Source: Enterococcus saigonensis (GTDB lineage Bacteria; Bacillota; Bacilli; Lactobacillales; Enterococcaceae). From it: a stretch of 64,000 bases of DNA. Location of the stretch: the NCBI RefSeq assembly GCF_011397115.1, contig NZ_AP022822.1, positions 913,001 to 977,000 of the forward strand. Reading direction: 5' to 3'. Position 1 is the stretch's first letter, and each line of letters begins with the position of its first letter. Positions 1-8,803 of the stretch are shown here, in pieces. The notes below the pieces were generated by a model. The model searched no databases. It was not told where the DNA came from and saw only the letters and a program-made list of their open reading frames with translations. The position numbers and the translations under genes are program-made.

Positions 1-105
1 GATAATTTATTTTCTGTATTGAATGATGATGACACGGTTTTAATGATTACCCGAACAGAAGCAGCTGCCCAAGATTTACGGCGGGAATTTTTGCGCTTTT
101 TATAA
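1..105 (+). CDS. argR: Arginine repressor ArgR, C-terminal fragment (cut by window edge)
   Basis: Only the last 34 codons are inside the window, ending in TAA at 103-105. The reading frame gives a tail with TVLMITRTEAAAQDLRREF, which resembles the end of the ArgR/AhrC hexamerisation and arginine-binding domain. ArgR-family repressors commonly lie directly upstream of recN in Firmicutes, and recN starts 19 bases later here. The DNA-binding N-terminal half is outside the window. The call rests on a short tail plus position, so family membership is likely but not proven. Confidence 0.7.
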   Translation, partial: DNLFSVLNDDDTVLMITRTEAAAQDLRREFLRFL

Positions 106-124
106 AAGCAGGAGTTGAAGTTGA

Positions 125-1801
125 ATGTTAGTAGAATTAGCAATTAAAAATTTTGCAATTATTTCCAGTCTACGTTTGCAATTTCATCAAGGTATGACAG
201 CATTAACTGGAGAAACGGGTGCAGGAAAATCAATCATTATTGATGCAATGGGCCTTTTATGTGGGAGCCGGGGTTCTAGTGATTATATTCGTGAAGGTAG
301 TAATAAATGTAGCCTTGAAGGTTTATTCGAATTGCCTAAAAGTAGTCAGTTAAACGAGTTATTGCACGAGCTAGGCATTGAAACAGAGGACGAATTACTA
401 ATTGTACAACGGGATATTAGTCAAAGTGGTAAAAATATTTGTCGTGTGAACGGCCGCACGTTAACCTTAGCAAATTTGCGACGGATTGGAGCTTTCTTAG
501 TTGATATTCAAGGGCAAAATGAACATCAAGAACTGCTGCAACCAGATCGTCATTTGCATTTATTAGATCAATTTGGTGGACAAAAATTTCATGAATTATT
601 AGAGCGCTATCAACAAGCTTATGAAAAATTTCAACATTTAAATAAGCAAATGCGTAAAATTCAAGTTAATGAACAGTCATATGTACAAAGAGTAGATATG
701 CTGCATTTTCAGCAAGATGAAATTGCAAGTGCCAATTTGTTACCAAATGAAGAGGAAGAACTAGTAGAAGAGCGAGAAAAATTAGGGAATTATCAAAAAA
801 TTGTTGATAGTCTGGCTAAAAGTTATGCGCTTTTAACTAACGATGAAGAAAATAGCTTAGATGGAATTGGCGCTGCCTTAACGAATATGCAAGATATTGC
901 ACATTTGGATAATGAATATGAAACAATTAGTGAGAACTTACAATCTGCTTTTTATTTATTACAAGATGCGGCTGGTGATATTTCCCGACAATTAGATAGT
1001 TTATCTTTTGATGAAGGGCGCTTAGAAGAGGTGAATCAACGGTTAGAATTAATTCGTCAATTAAAACGAAAATATGGTGAGAGTATCCCAGAAATTTTAG
1101 CGTATTATGATGAAATAAAAAAAGAACTTGCTGAATCTGCTTTTTCTGAAGGTCAGTTAGAGCAATTGGCAAAAGAAGTTCATATACAAGAACAAGTAGT
1201 GTGGCATTTCGCAGAAGAGTTGCATCAAGAACGAAAAAGGATTGCCCGCAAACTCGCAAAAGCTATTGTCACCGAGTTAAAAGAACTCTATATGGAGTAT
1301 AGTCAGTTTGAAGTCCGTTTTAATAATGGCAAAAAAATACTTCATGAAAATGGGTTTGATGAAGTGGAATTCTATCTAACTACCAATCCAGGAGAACCCT
1401 TAAAGCCCTTAGTTAAGGTTGCTTCAGGTGGTGAATTGTCCCGGATGTTATTAGCATTAAAAACAATTTTTTCTCAAAGTCAAGGCATTACGAGTATTGT
1501 TTTTGATGAAGTCGATACAGGTGTGAGCGGTAGAGTCGCACAAGCAATTGCTGAAAAAATTGCTAAAATTGCGGAAAATTCTCAAGTTTTGTGTATTACC
1601 CACTTACCACAAGTTGCAGCAATTGCGGATTATCAGTATTACATTAAAAAGGAAGTCAGCCAAGGACGAACGCAAACAATCGTTTCTGAATTAGCCCCGC
1701 ATTTACGCATAAACGAAATTGCACGTATGTTAGCTGGAGCTGAGGTGACTGATTTAACGCTGGAACATGCCAAGGAGCTTTTGGCTATGGCTGGTCATTA
1801 G
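125..1801 (+). CDS. recN: DNA repair protein RecN
   Basis: SMC-like ATPase that acts early in recombinational repair of double-strand breaks. The 558-residue length is normal for RecN. The N-terminal half carries Walker A GETGAGKS (residues 29-36). A central coiled-coil region rich in Glu, Gln and Lys follows (about 150-370). The C-terminal half carries the ABC signature ASGGELSR (433-440) and a Walker B segment FDEVDTGVSG near residue 460. The ATG is preceded by a purine-rich AGGAG-like site at about 111-115. It lies 19 bases after argR, suggesting co-transcription, and ends in a strong terminator. No key motif is missing. Confidence 0.97.
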   Translation: MLVELAIKNFAIISSLRLQFHQGMTALTGETGAGKSIIIDAMGLLCGSRGSSDYIREGSNKCSLEGLFELPKSSQLNELLHELGIETEDELLIVQRDISQSGKNICRVNGRTLTLANLRRIGAFLVDIQGQNEHQELLQPDRHLHLLDQFGGQKFHELLERYQQAYEKFQHLNKQMRKIQVNEQSYVQRVDMLHFQQDEIASANLLPNEEEELVEEREKLGNYQKIVDSLAKSYALLTNDEENSLDGIGAALTNMQDIAHLDNEYETISENLQSAFYLLQDAAGDISRQLDSLSFDEGRLEEVNQRLELIRQLKRKYGESIPEILAYYDEIKKELAESAFSEGQLEQLAKEVHIQEQVVWHFAEELHQERKRIARKLAKAIVTELKELYMEYSQFEVRFNNGKKILHENGFDEVEFYLTTNPGEPLKPLVKVASGGELSRMLLALKTIFSQSQGITSIVFDEVDTGVSGRVAQAIAEKIAKIAENSQVLCITHLPQVAAIADYQYYIKKEVSQGRTQTIVSELAPHLRINEIARMLAGAEVTDLTLEHAKELLAMAGH

Positions 1802-1802
1802 T

Positions 1803-1860
1803 CTATTTAAAAAGAGTCGTGAAAAAAGCAACTGCTTTTTTCACGACTCTTTTTAAATAG
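1803..1860. terminator. Bidirectional terminator after recN
   Basis: A perfect 28-base inverted repeat (1803-1830 with 1833-1860) with a run of A on one side and T on the other. It can end recN on the plus strand and the small DUF4044 gene on the minus strand. Confidence 0.9.
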
Positions 1861-1871
1861 ACGTACACGTT

Positions 1872-1988
1872 TTACATGACGCTTAAAATTGCAGTTAAAA
1901 AGACAGAACCAACAGTCAAAATTAACATGGTCCAAATGACGATTTTGGTTACTTTACTAAAAGTACTACTTGATTTTTTTTCGTTCAT
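1872..1988 (-). CDS. DUF4044-type small membrane protein (38 aa)
   Basis: A very short gene read on the minus strand, starting at ATG 1986-1988 after an AGGGTGG site. The product begins MNEKKSSSTFSKVTKIV and continues into one hydrophobic segment of about 20 residues ending at VM. A short charged N-terminus with a conserved-looking TFSKVTKIVIW stretch and one C-terminal membrane helix matches my recollection of the DUF4044 family of small Firmicutes proteins. It sits between recN and the corA-type gene and faces the recN terminator. Function is unknown. The good ribosome binding site, proper stop and terminator make it more credible than a random ORF. Confidence 0.75.
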   Translation of the reverse strand: MNEKKSSSTFSKVTKIVIWTMLILTVGSVFLTAILSVM

Positions 1989-2066
1989 AAAAGCCACCCT
2001 TACATAGATTCTTCTCTTGGAGTTTACTCTCTTTTGCCAGTTACTTCAAGCAAACGGGCAATAATT

Positions 2067-3020
2067 TCACAAAAGATTCCGCTTTTTTAAATATTTAATT
2101 ACCAAATAGCAAATGAGAATCGTTACACCAGTAATGAGCAAAAAAGCATAATCGGATTTGGCAAAAGGTAATTTTACATTCATTCCATATATGCCACCTA
2201 TAATAGTAGGAATTGTTAAAACAATTGTTAAAGAAGTTAAAATTTTCATAACGATATTTAAATTGTTAGAAACAATGGCCGAAAACGTTTCGTTCATTTG
2301 ACTTACGAGTTGGAGGTTTATTTTAGCAGTAGTCACAGACTGCTTTGTTTCAACTAATATATCATGAAGATGATTCTGATACGCGTGATGATTTTGAAAT
2401 TCGTTAGTATTAGCTAATTTGGTTAAGGTTTTAAAATTGGCTTTGGTAGCTGCCTCAAATAGAACAAGACTTTTTTGAATATCCATAAGCTGATACAAAT
2501 GTTTATTTTCGGTAGAAACTTGTATTTGTCCTTCTAGTTTATCGACTTGTCGTTTTAAATCGGCTAAGTTTTGATTATAAGTGAAAGCCAAGTGCCATAA
2601 TATTTGTAAAACAAGATTTAATTTATTACTCATATCATTTTTAGGTAATGGTTTTTCTAATATCGTTTTAAAAAAAGGCATATGGTAGTTGCAAACTGTA
2701 AGTAGTTTTTTTTCAGGCGTAATAATTAAAGCGAGTGGGTAAGTATTAAATTGTAAATAACCACTAGGACTTGTTGAAACATAAGGAAACTGTAATAATA
2801 GCAATGCAGGAATTAAAAAGTTTTCTTGATTGAGGCCTTCTGCCCGAGAATTTTCAGCATCATCCAAGATACTGGTTAAGTAATCTTTTGGCAATTCATA
2901 CTTTTTTGAAAGTTGCTCGATTTCAGCAGTAGTTGGTTTTTCAACGTGGAGCCAAAGAGACTCTTTAATATCTTCTGTTTCAATCAAATGATTATCTTTA
3001 AGAAAATAATGCGTAATCAT
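2067..3020 (-). CDS. CorA-family magnesium transporter
   Basis: Predicted divalent cation (Mg) channel of the CorA/MIT superfamily, 317 residues. The soluble N-terminal two thirds are alpha/beta then long helices. The C-terminus has two membrane helices, and the loop after the first carries the diagnostic YGMN motif, followed by NVKLPF. The frame is open from 3044, but ATG 3018-3020 is chosen because it follows AAAGGATG at proper spacing, giving MITHYFLKDN at the start. The gene is monocistronic and divergent from the DUF3397 gene. Substrate (Mg, Co or Ni) cannot be settled from sequence. Confidence 0.88.
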   Translation of the reverse strand: MITHYFLKDNHLIETEDIKESLWLHVEKPTTAEIEQLSKKYELPKDYLTSILDDAENSRAEGLNQENFLIPALLLLQFPYVSTSPSGYLQFNTYPLALIITPEKKLLTVCNYHMPFFKTILEKPLPKNDMSNKLNLVLQILWHLAFTYNQNLADLKRQVDKLEGQIQVSTENKHLYQLMDIQKSLVLFEAATKANFKTLTKLANTNEFQNHHAYQNHLHDILVETKQSVTTAKINLQLVSQMNETFSAIVSNNLNIVMKILTSLTIVLTIPTIIGGIYGMNVKLPFAKSDYAFLLITGVTILICYLVIKYLKKRNLL

Positions 3021-3193
3021 GTAGTCACATCCTTTATGAAACATTATAATAGAAAAACGGTGTAATTTCTTTTGATAGATCGTGAAAACTTAAGAAAAAC
3101 TTATCTGCCTACAAGAACTTTTAAAAGAACTGTTACACTGATGTAAAGAAAATCAAGTATAGTTACCCTAGCGGTATGGAGAGGAAATGAAAA

Positions 3194-3562
3194 ATGGAAA
3201 AGTTTACACCGTTATTAGTCTTTTGGTACATTTTTCCGGTAATCGTTTTGGTTGCCTGTAACTTTCTTGTTACAACATTTGCTTTAACTAAGCGTTTCAA
3301 AATTAAAGCGCCTGACTTGACTGTTCCTTTTCTTTTTTTGGGAATTAATCAAGTGTCACAAGCTACTTTTACTTTTTCCGCACTGCCGTATTTTATAATC
3401 GGAATGTTGGTTTTAGGAATTGGTTTGGCTATTTTTCACGCCTATTTTTATGGTGAATTATCATACGGACGTTACTTAAAAATGTTTTGGCGTTTAGTTT
3501 TTCTACTCACAATGGTATTTTATCTCTTTATCATTGTGCTTAGTATTCTACATTTTGTCTAA
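3194..3562 (+). CDS. DUF3397 family membrane protein
   Basis: A 122-residue protein made almost entirely of four hydrophobic segments (about residues 5-30, 42-60, 63-86 and 95-121) joined by short charged loops. Lactobacillales genomes commonly place a DUF3397 gene just before mraZ, which matches its position here. The ATG follows GAGAGGAAATG at normal spacing. No catalytic motif is visible and the function is unknown. About 160 bases separate it from mraZ, and the mraZ regulatory boxes lie in that gap, so it is probably its own transcription unit. Confidence 0.85.
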   Translation: MEKFTPLLVFWYIFPVIVLVACNFLVTTFALTKRFKIKAPDLTVPFLFLGINQVSQATFTFSALPYFIIGMLVLGIGLAIFHAYFYGELSYGRYLKMFWRLVFLLTMVFYLFIIVLSILHFV

Positions 3563-3661
3563 CTTTTTAGCATTTGAAACTAAAATAAATTTGTTATTCA
3601 TTCTGTTGATTTTCTTGGTAAAAAAAAGTCAAAAAACTTCTCTTATTCGTATACATAATTG

Positions 3662-3706
3662 GTGGTAGAAAGTGGGGGATTGTGGTAGACTGTGTATATC
3701 AAGTGG
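3662..3706 (+). promoter_or_regulatory. MraZ operator: phased GTGG boxes upstream of mraZ
   Basis: GTGG occurs at 3662, 3672 and 3682, a degenerate GTGT at 3692 and another GTGG at 3703, so the boxes lie on one face of the helix with 10-10-10-11 base spacing. MraZ proteins are known to bind direct repeats of a TGG/GTGG core with about 10-base spacing ahead of their own operon. The array ends 5 bases before the ribosome binding site (3711-3716). The exact promoter hexamers were not clear to me. Confidence 0.8.
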
Positions 3707-3724
3707 TGACAGGAGGCTTTTTTG

Positions 3725-4156
3725 ATGTTCATGGGCGAATTTCAGCATTCAATTGATGCAAAAGGTCGTTTAATCGTCCCTGCAAAATTACGAGAAAAGC
3801 TCGGTGAAAAGTTCATTGTCACAAGAGGACTTGATGGCTGTTTATTTGGTTATCCAAAAACAGAATGGGAAAAATTAGAAGAAAAGTTAAATGAAATGCC
3901 ACTAGCTAAAAAAGATGCTCGTACCTTTGTTCGTTTTTTTTATTCAGCAGCAACAGAATGTGAGATAGATAAACAAGGACGAATTAACATTCCTCAAACC
4001 TTACGAAAACACGCTAGTTTAACAAAAAATTGTGTCATTACTGGTGTGAGTAATCGCATTGAGATTTGGGATGAGGCGAAATGGCAGGCTTTCTCAGAAG
4101 AAGCCGAAGAAAATTTTGATGAAATTGCCGAAACGATGATTGATTTTGGCTTATAG
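3725..4156 (+). CDS. mraZ: Transcriptional regulator MraZ
   Basis: DNA-binding regulator of the division and cell wall cluster, 143 residues. It contains two AbrB/MraZ-like repeats, each with the DxxxR signature: IDAKGRLIVPAKLR near the N-terminus and IDKQGRINIPQTLR in the second half. A TTG at 3722 and the ATG at 3725 are both in frame. ATG is chosen because it sits 8 bases after AGGAGG. It is the first gene of the cluster and lies directly downstream of the GTGG boxes, which is the arrangement expected for autorepression. rsmH follows after 14 bases. Confidence 0.97.
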   Translation: MFMGEFQHSIDAKGRLIVPAKLREKLGEKFIVTRGLDGCLFGYPKTEWEKLEEKLNEMPLAKKDARTFVRFFYSAATECEIDKQGRINIPQTLRKHASLTKNCVITGVSNRIEIWDEAKWQAFSEEAEENFDEIAETMIDFGL

Positions 4157-4170
4157 AAAGAGGAACTTAA

Positions 4171-5124
4171 ATGGCGGAGTCGTTTCAACATTATACTGTG
4201 ATGCTTAAAGAAACAGTCGATGGTCTAAACATTAAACCAGACGGTATTTATGTTGATTGTACCTTAGGCGGGGCCGGGCATAGTCACTATTTATTATCAC
4301 AGTTAAATGCAAAAGGTCATCTTTATGCTTTTGATCAAGATCAAAAGGCGATTGATCATGCTAAAGTTTTTTTGAAAGATGCTATTGCCGCTGGAAAAGT
4401 AACTTTTATTAAAGATAACTTTCGTAACTTAGCTACTGCATTGAGTGAACAGGGGATAAATAAAATTGATGGCGTTTTGTATGATTTAGGCGTTTCATCG
4501 CCACAACTTGACGAAGCTAGTCGCGGATTTAGCTATCATCAAGATGCTCCTTTAGATATGCGAATGGATCAAACAGCAGCGTTTTCTGCGTATGATTTAG
4601 TCAACACTTATGATTATCATGAGTTAGTTAAAATATTTTATCGTTATGGTGAAGAAAAATTTTCAAAACAAGTAGCGCGTCAAATTGAACGTGCGCGCCA
4701 AAAAAAACCAATTGAAACGACAGGTGAATTGGTGGATTTAATCAAAGAAGCGATTCCTGCGCCCGCTAGACGAAAAGGCGGACATCCAGCCAAACGGATT
4801 TTTCAAGCAATTCGTATTGCGGTCAACGATGAATTAGGCGCAATCGAAGAGTCATTAGAACAAGCAATTACACTTTTAAATGTCGGTGGCAGAGTAAGTG
4901 TGATTACATTTCATTCATTGGAAGATCGCTTAGTTAAAAATATTTTTAAAGAATATAGTAATCCTAAAGACTTACCACCAGGCTTACCAATTGTGCCAGT
5001 GGAGTATCAACCAGAATTAAAAATAATGAATCGCAAACCAATTGTTGCAAGTGAACAAGAGCTGGACGAAAATAACCGCTCTCGCAGTGCAAAATTGAGA
5101 ATTGCTGAAAGAATCAAAGAGTAA
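4171..5124 (+). CDS. rsmH: 16S rRNA (cytosine-1402-N4)-methyltransferase RsmH (MraW)
   Basis: S-adenosylmethionine-dependent enzyme that methylates N4 of C1402 in the decoding centre of 16S rRNA. The 317-residue length is typical. The SAM-binding motif VDCTLGGAGHS (residues 28-38) is clear. Family blocks DLGVSSPQLDEASRGFS and ITFHSLEDRLVK are present, and the C-terminus carries the usual NRSRSAKLRIAER tail. It starts 14 bases after mraZ with a GAGG site, so the two are co-transcribed. Position and sequence are those of a standard dcw cluster. Confidence 0.98.
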   Translation: MAESFQHYTVMLKETVDGLNIKPDGIYVDCTLGGAGHSHYLLSQLNAKGHLYAFDQDQKAIDHAKVFLKDAIAAGKVTFIKDNFRNLATALSEQGINKIDGVLYDLGVSSPQLDEASRGFSYHQDAPLDMRMDQTAAFSAYDLVNTYDYHELVKIFYRYGEEKFSKQVARQIERARQKKPIETTGELVDLIKEAIPAPARRKGGHPAKRIFQAIRIAVNDELGAIEESLEQAITLLNVGGRVSVITFHSLEDRLVKNIFKEYSNPKDLPPGLPIVPVEYQPELKIMNRKPIVASEQELDENNRSRSAKLRIAERIKE

Positions 5125-5137
5125 AAGGAGCGTCGAA

Positions 5138-5554
5138 ATGGCAGAAGCGAAACGTGAATATCATTATGATATGAATCAAGCGGCACCGGCACCACAAATT
5201 GAACAACCAAATCCGTCAGCGAAACCATCGACGCCCATACGTCCTGAAATTATTCGCATTCCATCTTCGCCCGCTCGAAAATTAAAACGTATCAGTGGAT
5301 TGGAAAAAGTTATTGGTATTTTTCTTTTGGCTGCGGTGATTGGCTTGGCTATTTTAACGGTGTATGTTAGAACAGACATTAGCCAATTGGAGCGAGAAGT
5401 TTCTCAAATTGAAGCACAAACGACGCAACAAGCGGATGAAAAGACTCGTTTAGAACAGGAAAAAAGTGAACTTTCAAAAACTGAACGAATCAAAAAAATT
5501 GCAGAGAAAAAAGGACTTAAAATTAACGACGATAACTTAAGGAAAGTGAAGTAA
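5138..5554 (+). CDS. ftsL: Cell division protein FtsL
   Basis: Bitopic membrane protein of the divisome that works with DivIB and DivIC to recruit and activate the septal transpeptidase. The 138-residue product has a cytoplasmic N-terminus rich in Pro and Ala, one membrane helix (about residues 65-85, GLEKVIGIFLLAAVIGLAIL), and an extracellular coiled coil starting DISQLEREVSQIEAQ. The frame is open upstream to 5102, but ATG 5138 follows AAAGGAGCG at good spacing and is chosen. It lies between rsmH and the transpeptidase gene, the conserved location. The family is poorly conserved, so position carries much of the weight. Confidence 0.92.
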   Translation: MAEAKREYHYDMNQAAPAPQIEQPNPSAKPSTPIRPEIIRIPSSPARKLKRISGLEKVIGIFLLAAVIGLAILTVYVRTDISQLEREVSQIEAQTTQQADEKTRLEQEKSELSKTERIKKIAEKKGLKINDDNLRKVK

Positions 5555-7759
5555 ATGCGTTTTAAACGAATTAGAAAGTATTTCCGCAAGAAAAATCAAA
5601 ATCCAACGAACAACCGCAAAAAAGTAGGGATTATTCTCTTTACTACGAGTATTGGGTTGTTCTTTTTGTTTGCCGCCCGTTTAGGTTACTTGGTGGTAGT
5701 AGGAAACGTGGCTGGAACATCGTTGGAAAAAAAGACAGCGGCATTATATGAAGGTAGTAAAATCGTCAAGGCAAAACGAGGTACAATTTACGACCGTAAT
5801 GGGGTGGCAATTGCTGAAGATGCTACTTCGTATTCACTCAAAGCCATTTTGTCGAAAAATTATAAAACAGGCGATAAAAAATTATATGTTCAAAGTAAAG
5901 ACTATGAAAAAGTTGCGACCATTTTGCATGATATTTTGGGTCTGGATGAAAAAGAAGTGATTGCCCGTTTAAAAGATGGTGCTAAAAATGATTTATATCA
6001 AGTTGAGTTTTCTGGTAAAGGTAAAAATATCACCTTGGAGAAAAAAAAGAAAATTGAAAAAGCGATGGAAGACGCCGGACTTTCTGGCTTGGATTTTGAT
6101 GAACATCCGAATCGGATTTATCCAAACGGGACGTTTGCCTCGCATTTTATAGGATACGCAGAACCTGAGGTTAGTGACAAAGGAATTGACAAAGGGTTAG
6201 TTGGTAAGATGGGTTTAGAGGCTGCTTACAATGATATCTTAAGTGGGACAGATGGTAAAATTGTCTATCAAAAAGATAATTATCAAAATCCGTTGCCAGG
6301 AACGGTTGCGCAAAAAAAAGCAGCAAAAGACGGCCAAGATATTTATACAACACTCGATAGTGGGTTACAAACTTATTTGGAGTCATTAATGGATACAGCT
6401 GTTAAAAAATACAAGCCAGAAGATGCCACTGCTGTGCTAATGGAAGCAAAAACTGGTGAGATTTTAGCAATGACACAACGTCCGACTTTCAATCCGGAAA
6501 CAAAAAAGGAATTTTCTGATAAAAATTTTAATTGGATGAATCTACTGGTAGAAGATCGTTACGAACCGGGGTCCACGATGAAAGTTATGACGACTGCTGC
6601 GGCAATTGAATCTGGGGTGTTCAATGAGAATGAAACATTTACTTCCGGCGAAATTAAAGTTGCAGATGCAACTATTAATGACTGGGATTACCAAGAACAA
6701 AGAAGAACATTAACGATGCGCCAAGCGTTATCATGGTCCAGCAACGTCGGCATGGTGAAATTAGAGCAGAAAATGGGAGATACATGGCAACAATACTTGA
6801 AGAAATTTGGTTTTGGTCAAAGTACCTATTCAGGTTTGCCAGGAGAAAACAGTGGCATTTTGCCGACAAATAATATTGTTGATAAAGCCATGAGTTCATT
6901 TGGTCAAGGGATTGGAGTAACAAACTTCCAAATGATGCGGGCGTTTTCTGCGATTGCCAATAATGGCAAAATGTTAGAGCCGCACTATATTAGTAAAATT
7001 GTTAATAATCAAGATGACACAGAACGAGTGACAGAACCAGAAGTAGTAGGAAATCCGATTAGCGCACAAACAACAGCTAAAGTAAGAGAATATATGCGAG
7101 ATGTTGTAGAAAGTAAAGACTACGGCAGTGCGTATGATGTGTATCATGTTCCCGGTTATAAAATTGCTGCGAAAACTGGTACCGCTCAAATTGCAGATGA
7201 AAAAAATGGTGGATACTATCAAGGAGATACAGCATATTTGTACTCAATTGTTGAAATGGTACCAGCAGAAGACCCAGAATATGTCTTATATATGACGATG
7301 AAGATGCCTGAACACTGGGAACAAAAAGCGCTAGGCGATATTGGTAATTCTCTTTTAAAACGCGCTATGGAATTTAAAGATGAACAAACAGCTTCTCCTA
7401 GTGAAAATACAGAAAAAATCGAAATTACAGACTATCGTAATTTGACAACTGACAGTGCGGCAGCAGATGCCAGTAAAAACGGTTTAGTACCGGTTGTGAT
7501 TGGAACTGGCAGCAAAATTAAAGAACAAGGTACTACTCAGGGGACAAAAGTACTAGCAGGCGAAAAATTACTATTATTAACGACTGGTTCTGAATATTAT
7601 ATGCCAGATGTAACCCACTGGTCGAAAGCTGATTTGGTCAAGTTGGGAGACCTTTTAGGTACAAAAGTTACTTTTAAAGGTGATGGATATTGTACTGGTC
7701 AAAGTCTTGCACCTTACGAACGTGTTGGTGATGAGACGATAGAATTTACCATGGAATAA
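5555..7759 (+). CDS. ftsI: Septal class B penicillin-binding protein (FtsI/PBP2x type) with PASTA domains
   Basis: Peptidoglycan DD-transpeptidase that cross-links new wall at the septum. 734 residues: basic cytoplasmic tail, one membrane anchor (about 24-50), a PBP dimerisation domain (about 70-240), and a transpeptidase domain with all three active-site motifs, STMK at 340-343, SSN at 395-397 and KTG at 540-542. The last ~120 residues look like two PASTA domains (from VPVVIGTGSKI and from MPDVTHWSKADLV). The start codon directly follows the ftsL stop, and AAGGAAAG within the ftsL end serves as the binding site. It corresponds to PBP2x of streptococci and PBP2B of Bacillus, and is a beta-lactam target. 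Confidence 0.96.
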   Translation: MRFKRIRKYFRKKNQNPTNNRKKVGIILFTTSIGLFFLFAARLGYLVVVGNVAGTSLEKKTAALYEGSKIVKAKRGTIYDRNGVAIAEDATSYSLKAILSKNYKTGDKKLYVQSKDYEKVATILHDILGLDEKEVIARLKDGAKNDLYQVEFSGKGKNITLEKKKKIEKAMEDAGLSGLDFDEHPNRIYPNGTFASHFIGYAEPEVSDKGIDKGLVGKMGLEAAYNDILSGTDGKIVYQKDNYQNPLPGTVAQKKAAKDGQDIYTTLDSGLQTYLESLMDTAVKKYKPEDATAVLMEAKTGEILAMTQRPTFNPETKKEFSDKNFNWMNLLVEDRYEPGSTMKVMTTAAAIESGVFNENETFTSGEIKVADATINDWDYQEQRRTLTMRQALSWSSNVGMVKLEQKMGDTWQQYLKKFGFGQSTYSGLPGENSGILPTNNIVDKAMSSFGQGIGVTNFQMMRAFSAIANNGKMLEPHYISKIVNNQDDTERVTEPEVVGNPISAQTTAKVREYMRDVVESKDYGSAYDVYHVPGYKIAAKTGTAQIADEKNGGYYQGDTAYLYSIVEMVPAEDPEYVLYMTMKMPEHWEQKALGDIGNSLLKRAMEFKDEQTASPSENTEKIEITDYRNLTTDSAAADASKNGLVPVVIGTGSKIKEQGTTQGTKVLAGEKLLLLTTGSEYYMPDVTHWSKADLVKLGDLLGTKVTFKGDGYCTGQSLAPYERVGDETIEFTME

Positions 7760-7828
7760 ATAAAAAAAGGATAAAAGTTACTTGTAACAGGAAATGAATA
7801 TATTAAAAAGAACTAGGAGAATTGAAAA

Positions 7829-8791
7829 ATGGAATGGACAAAGATGATTTTACCGATTGTGAGTAGTTTTGCGATGACCTATGCTGTCATGCCGCTTTTC
7901 ATTGGCTATTTTAGAGTTAAACAATTTGGGCAAGAAATTCGTGATGAAGGACCAATGTGGCACAATGTAAAGGCAGGCACACCGACAATGGGTGGAGTTG
8001 TCTTCTTAATCGCCACAGTTTTAACGGGTCTTTGGGTAGGTGCATGGCAAAACTTACTGTCGCCGTCTTTATTTATTCTGCTATTTGTTTTATTTTTGTA
8101 TGGCTTATTAGGGTTTTTAGATGACTTTATTAAGATTTTTAAAAAGCGAAATATGGGGTTGAACTCATTACAAAAATTGATTGGCCAAATTTTAGGCGCG
8201 ATTATCTTTTATGCTGTCTTTTTGCAAGATGGGAATGCTAATATTTTAAATCTTTTTGGTCTAGAAATTCATTTAGGAATACTTTACGGGATTTTTGTCA
8301 TTTTCTGGTTAGTTGGTTTTTCTAATGCTGTTAATTTAACGGATGGTATCGATGGACTTGTATCTGGATTAGGGGTTATTTCCTTTGCAACTTATGGTAT
8401 GATAGCTTGGAAGCAAAACCAATTTGATGTCTTGATCATTTGTTTAAGTGTGATTGGCGGTCTATTGGGCTTTTTCCCTTACAACCACAAACCAGCAAAG
8501 ATTTTTATGGGAGATGTAGGATCGCTTGCGCTTGGCGGTTTGTTAGCAGCAATATCAATTCTTCTACATCAAGAGTGGACTTTGTTATTGGTTGGCTTAA
8601 TTTATGTAATTGAAACAGCCAGCGTTATGTTACAAGTCACATCCTTCAAATTGACGGGCAAGCGCCTGTTTAAAATGTCACCTATCCACCATCACTTTGA
8701 GATGAGCGGTTGGACTGAATGGAAGATTGATCTGGTTTTTTGGGGGATCGCGGTAGTCTGTTCTGCACTTACGCTTTTGATTATTTGGTAG
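7829..8791 (+). CDS. mraY: Phospho-N-acetylmuramoyl-pentapeptide-transferase MraY
   Basis: Integral membrane enzyme that moves phospho-MurNAc-pentapeptide from UDP to undecaprenyl phosphate, making lipid I. 320 residues with about ten membrane segments. Catalytic Asp-rich loops are visible: DDFIK (98-102), NAVNLTDGIDG (166-176), and the histidine loop SPIHHHFEMSGW near residue 285. The ATG follows CTAGGAG. The 69-base gap after ftsI has no terminator, so it is likely read from the same operon. The next gene, murD, follows closely. Confidence 0.98.
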   Translation: MEWTKMILPIVSSFAMTYAVMPLFIGYFRVKQFGQEIRDEGPMWHNVKAGTPTMGGVVFLIATVLTGLWVGAWQNLLSPSLFILLFVLFLYGLLGFLDDFIKIFKKRNMGLNSLQKLIGQILGAIIFYAVFLQDGNANILNLFGLEIHLGILYGIFVIFWLVGFSNAVNLTDGIDGLVSGLGVISFATYGMIAWKQNQFDVLIICLSVIGGLLGFFPYNHKPAKIFMGDVGSLALGGLLAAISILLHQEWTLLLVGLIYVIETASVMLQVTSFKLTGKRLFKMSPIHHHFEMSGWTEWKIDLVFWGIAVVCSALTLLIIW

Positions 8792-8803
8792 GAGATGGAA
8801 AAA

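Noticed and set aside
3130..3145. TTACA-N4-TGTAA dyad before the DUF3397 gene as a metal or copper operator
   Set aside because: Arms of five bases and spacing that does not match the CopY, Zur or PerR consensus I know; too weak to call.
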